Assembly: GCA_905221605.1 (NCBI GenBank)
Contig: CAJNDS010001824.1
Location: 101,548 to 165,547, forward strand
Length of the DNA stretch: 64,000 bases
Direction: 5' to 3'
Source of the DNA: Symbiodinium natans
Lineage: Eukaryota; Sar; Dinophyceae; Suessiales; Symbiodiniaceae
Shown here: piece after piece, positions 61,211 to 64,000 of the stretch
Numbering within the stretch: position 1 is the first letter of the stretch
How the letters are laid out: each line of letters opens with the position of its first letter
Notes under the pieces: model-generated
What the model saw: only the letters and a program-made list of their open reading frames with translations
Databases searched by the model: none
What the model was told of the DNA's origin: nothing
Position numbers and translations under genes: made by a program

Positions 61211-63465
61211 TTACAGAGCACCGCTGCGAGCAGGTGAATTAAGCCGATTTCGGAGCCACTGCTCCAACCTCACCTCCTCGGAAGGGGGCTGCCACTCGCT
61301 GCCACTCAGATTCTCGAGGGCCACCTTGACAGTCGCCTCGAGCTCTGTTGGGACATGCTGGCGCAGGACCTGACACAATTGCAAAGGCACATGAAGCGTC
61401 ATGAATGTGCAGTTTGACAACGAAGATGTCGATTACAACCAGGGCAGCACTTCCCAAATATCGGCCCAAGGGGCAGTGTTGCAGGACGCCAGCCACTTCA
61501 TCTCCTGTTCGAAGGACGCGATGTCGTGCAGGAGCTCTGCGTTGCGCTTGCTCAAGTCCGCGTCCTGTGCGAGAGCCCTCCGCTTCAGCTCGCAAGGCGT
61601 CACAAGCTCGGTGCGATCCAGGTCGACTTGGTGTCGGAGATTGCCAATCTCGAGCTTCTGCTGCTCGATCTGATCTTGTAACTTGGCCTTCTCTTCGTGT
61701 AGTCTAGCCTGCTGTTCATTGAGCCGGGCTTTCTCTTCATTCATTTTGGCACGGTCCTCTTCGATGCGTAGCTTCTCTTCGTTCATCTGCCGGAGATCCT
61801 TCTCCAAGGCCGCGCGCTTCCGAACTTCTTCCACGACTTTCTCCTGGCTTTGCTGCACCATGGAGTTCAGCTCCTTTGCAGTGCGCTCGTTCTGCTGTTC
61901 CACCTCCTGGCGTTGGCTTTCCCAGCTCCGGTACTTCAACTCCCGCTCTTGAACACGCAGCTTCCATTCGTTCTGCTGCTGGGTCAGGTCTGCCTCCTTC
62001 TCGTCCAGCTGCTTCTTGTTGACCTGCAGCTCCAGACGCAACCGCTTCAGCTCCTCAGGAGTCGCATGGACTTCTACTTGGCTCGATTGACTCGGCTCTA
62101 AGGTTCTATCGCAGCAACAACGGAAGCCGAAGAAACCCTAAACCCTAAACCCTCTTGCGGTTTGCAACCCAATCCTCCGTGTTTCGGTCGGCTTCCAGAA
62201 GACGAGCCTGCAGCTCCTGGTTCCGGCTGTTCAGAAGGCTCTCCCGCTGGTCCAGGTCCTCTGGCTGGTTTCTTAATAGGGAATGAGGGAATGAAGGTGC
62301 TATATAATCCTTTAAAGGGTATATATAGGGCCCTCATTCCTTACTCCCTACTACAAGTAAAAACCAGGGGCTCCTTCTGAGCATGGATCAGCTGCTCGTT
62401 GTTGCGCTCTTGCTTCAGGGTCTCCTGGCCACCACAAAAGTGGTCAGCGGCTAGTCATACATCCTGTTCTACAAAGGCTGTGTGGCAAAGAACAAATAGA
62501 GAAACACACTGACGCTTCATGCGTAGTCTATAGGCTACACGCAGCATGGCCTGGCAAGTGCGGCAAGTGCCGCAAACCAAGAAACAAAGACAACCTTACA
62601 CAAGGCACCACTAGCGAAACAGTGAAACTTATGTGGCCCATTCAAGACGTTTCTCTACGGGGCTGCGATGTGTTGCAAAACAGGGCTCCCCTAAACCCTA
62701 AACCCCTAAACCCTAAACCTCTAAACCCCTAACCCCTAAACCCTAAACCCTCTTGAAAGCACTCTCCTCCAGCTCTTGGCAACGATGTTCCAGGTTCTTG
62801 CTCCGGGTCTGGGCCGCAAAGACTTTCTCCTCCAAGTCCCGCTTCTCCTTCCCGAGGTCATCTAGGGTTTAGGGTTTAGGGTTTAGGGTTACGATGTGGG
62901 ACTTAGGGCCTAGGGATTCACCTCATATTACACGGCTCAGCACATCTCAGCAATCAGCCAGGAAACAGGAAGATCTGGGAAGACGCGCAATGTCTCACTC
63001 AGTAGGACGTCTCCTGCAGCTTGTCTTGCACGAGACATTCGCGCTCGCGCAGCCAACAATCTCGATCTCGAACGCTCTTATCACCTGAACGGAACACCTC
63101 CCTCCACCCCCATTCAGCAACGAGAAAGCTCAGCTGCAAAACCTATCAAGCCCTCTAACATTCAAAAACACAAGCCGACCCCTCAACGTAGCAGACTTCG
63201 AGCCATTGGCTTTGAAAACCTTTCTTGCATGTTAAACCCCATTTAAACCCCATAAACCGCAATCAACACCACAAACCCCATGAACCCTGAACCCTTTACA
63301 CCCCTTAAAGAGGCCCTTTCTGCCTAAACCCACTAGACCCCCCGTTAAATCGGAAACCCCCAAACCCCCTTTACTCTTTAAACCCCACAACGAAGGGGAA
63401 GGCACGGAGAGCGCGCGTGTCGTCGACCTGCTTTTCGAGGCGCTCCTGACACTTTTGGGCTTCGA
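61211..63465 (-). CDS. Coiled-coil protein, partial 5' end, at least seven exons
   Basis: Exons in gene order: about 63465-63405 (AQKCQERLEKQVDDTRALR), about 63085-63015 (DKSVRDRDCWLRERECLVQ), 62861-62749 (DDLGKEKRDLEEKVFAAQ), 62424-62365 (ETLKQERNNEQLIHAQKEPL), 62264-62151 (PEDLDQRESLLNSRNQELQ), 62095-61451 (215 codons: VEVHATPEELKRLRLELQV then continuous heptads such as QQNERTAKELNSMVQQSQE and NEEKARLNEQQARLHEEKAK) and 61369-61211 (VLRQHVPTELEATVKVALE, stop). The last five exons join with unbroken frame and GT-AG sites. Almost the whole product is predicted coiled coil with short non-helical linkers, as in filament, centriolar or golgin-like proteins; no specific family recognised. The gene continues left of 63465 on its 5' side. 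Two of its introns begin in telomeric repeats. Confidence 0.85.
61370..61450 (-). mobile_element. Short GT-AG intron with target-like duplication
   Basis: Donor TGGGAA|GTGCTGCC and acceptor TGTCAG|GTCCTGCG join ADIWE and VLRQHVPTE in frame. The flanking GTGCTGC/GTCCTGC pair resembles a target duplication with one change. The 81-nt body shows no obvious family resemblance, so it may be an old introner. Confidence 0.6.
62096..62150 (-). repeat. 55-nt intron with telomeric 5' end
   Basis: In gene sense the exon ends CGC AAG AGG| and the intron starts GTTTAGGGTTTAGGGTTTC and ends CCTTAGAG|, before CCG AGT CAA. Exons on both sides are whole numbers of codons (114 and 645 nt). The donor GT is the GT of the telomeric unit. 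Confidence 0.85.
62265..62364 (-). mobile_element. Introner family B as GT-AG intron (coiled-coil gene)
   Basis: Donor CCCCTG|GTTTTTAC and acceptor AAACCAG|CCAGAG join HAQKEPL and PEDLDQRE in frame. The element within (62269-62357) has ends TTAATAGGGAATGAGGGAATG and CATTCCTTACTCCCTACTA and the AAAGGGTATATATAGGGCCCT core shared with 27528-27705 in the ankyrin gene. Confidence 0.85.
62425..62748 (-). repeat. 324-nt intron beginning in a telomeric array
   Basis: In gene sense the exon ends TTC AAG AGG| and the intron starts GTTTAGGGTTTAGGGG and continues through about eight TTTAGGG/TTTAGGGG units (62690-62748). The acceptor GGTGGCCAG|GAGACC opens the ETLKQER exon in frame. The junction CAAGAGG|GTTTAGGG is the same as at the 62096-62150 intron. 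Confidence 0.85.
62864..62890 (+). repeat. Telomeric units at an intron 3' end
   Basis: Four TTTAGGG units; in gene sense CCCTAAACCCTAAACCCTAG|ATGACCTC, where a CCCTAG variant unit provides the acceptor of the DDLGKEKRD exon. Orientation is opposite to that in the neighbouring introns. Confidence 0.8.
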
Positions 63466-63521
63466 GGGTTAGGGGCTTTTGGGCTCAGAGGGCTTAGGGG
63501 TTCCTACTTGTCCAGTATCTG

Positions 63522-63600
63522 GGGGAACTAAAGGTTAACCTTTGGGATTATAAGGTATTACCCCAAAGAGGTTAAAGGTTACCTACTCTACAACTCAGGG
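63522..63600. mobile_element. Introner-like family G, copy 2
   Basis: AACTAAAGGTTAACCTTTGGGATTAT and ACCCCAAAGAGGTTAAAGGTTACC with CTACTCT, about 79 nt, shares both ends with the longer copy at 27902-28046. It lies just upstream of the first recognised exon of the second coiled-coil gene. Confidence 0.7.
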
Positions 63601-63751
63601 TTTAGCAATTTAGGGCTTAGGCATTTGGGCTTAGGGGTTTGGGGGTTTTGGTCCCTCCCGCACAGCTGGGGCGTTTAGGACTTCTAGATGTGTTTGTTTT
63701 TTGGGGTTCGGGTTTGAGAACTCACCATGCGACTTTCTGTTTTTGTGTCAG

Positions 63752-64000
63752 AGGGTGTGTGTGTGTGTGTGTTGTGCGTGTTGTGTGTTGTGTGTTGTGT
63801 GTTGTGTGTTGTGTGTTGTGTGTTGTGTGTTGTGTGTTGTGTGTTGTGTGTTGTGTGTTGTGTGTTGTGTGTTGTGTGTTGTGTGTTGTGTGTTGTGTGT
63901 TGTGTGTTGTGTGTTGTGTGTTGTGTGTTGTGTGTGTGTGTGTGTGTTGTGTGTGTGTGTGTTGTGTGTGTGTGTGTTGTGTGTGTGTGCTGTGTTGTTG
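63752..64000 (+). repeat. GTGTGTT microsatellite
   Basis: Over 25 units of the 7-mer TTGTGTG (63775-63940) with (TG)n at both ends, continuing to the window edge. Confidence 0.97.

Overview
The window looks like nuclear DNA from a dinoflagellate (alveolate alga). The evidence is: (i) dozens of interstitial arrays of the Arabidopsis-type telomere unit TTTAGGG/CCCTAAA in both orientations; (ii) multi-exon genes whose introns use GT, GC and apparently GA donors with AG acceptors, a pattern known from Symbiodiniaceae; (iii) many short introns made of 70-180 nt repeat elements with terminal inverted repeats and short target-site duplications, i.e. introners; (iv) a gene set typical of these genomes (KDZ-type transposase, ankyrin protein with ubiquitin-like N-terminus, ubiquitin-like/WD40 protein, plastid-type presequence on a LON-domain protein); (v) nearly all recognisable genes on one strand. 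No bacterial operon, rRNA, tRNA or CRISPR array was seen. Species cannot be assigned from sequence reading alone.

Layout. 1-1.4 kb: degenerate telomeric repeat, no gene. 1.4-7.3 kb (minus strand): a DUF3987-like ATPase gene and a KDZ-type transposase gene. 7.3-26 kb: a repeat desert of telomeric arrays, homopolymer G/C runs, tandem repeats and scattered introner-like inverted-repeat elements, with one frame-disrupted coding fragment near 18.8 kb. 26.2-28.7 kb (minus): an ankyrin-repeat gene riddled with introners. 28.7-36 kb: repeats, including a 130-nt uninterrupted poly-C tract. 36-37.3 kb (plus): an unrecognised multi-exon gene. 39.3-42.6 kb (minus): a complete-looking MAP3K-like kinase domain split over at least ten exons. 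45.2-46.4 kb (minus): an intronless ubiquitin-like/WD40 gene. 46.6-53.4 kb: weak coding fragments and repeats. 54.1-55.4 kb (minus): plastid-type LON-domain protein. 56.1-58.4, 58.8-59.1 and 61.2-63.5 kb (minus): a coiled-coil protein, a small secreted protein and a second coiled-coil protein.

The main discovery-type signal is the link between telomeric repeats and introns. In several genes the reading frame can be followed across an intron by eye. Some introns begin with, or end in, TTTAGGG repeats, so that the array itself supplies the donor (AGG|GTTTAG) or acceptor (TTTAGTAG|). Others are introners whose short target duplication supplies one splice site. One introner (57482-58251) has been inflated to 770 nt by nested telomeric arrays, AT microsatellite and G/C runs, and copies of another element family differ by an internal telomeric array or an expanded G run. 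This suggests introners and telomeric repeats act together in making and enlarging introns here. Introners themselves are a known phenomenon in dinoflagellates; the telomeric-repeat contribution is my inference from this window.
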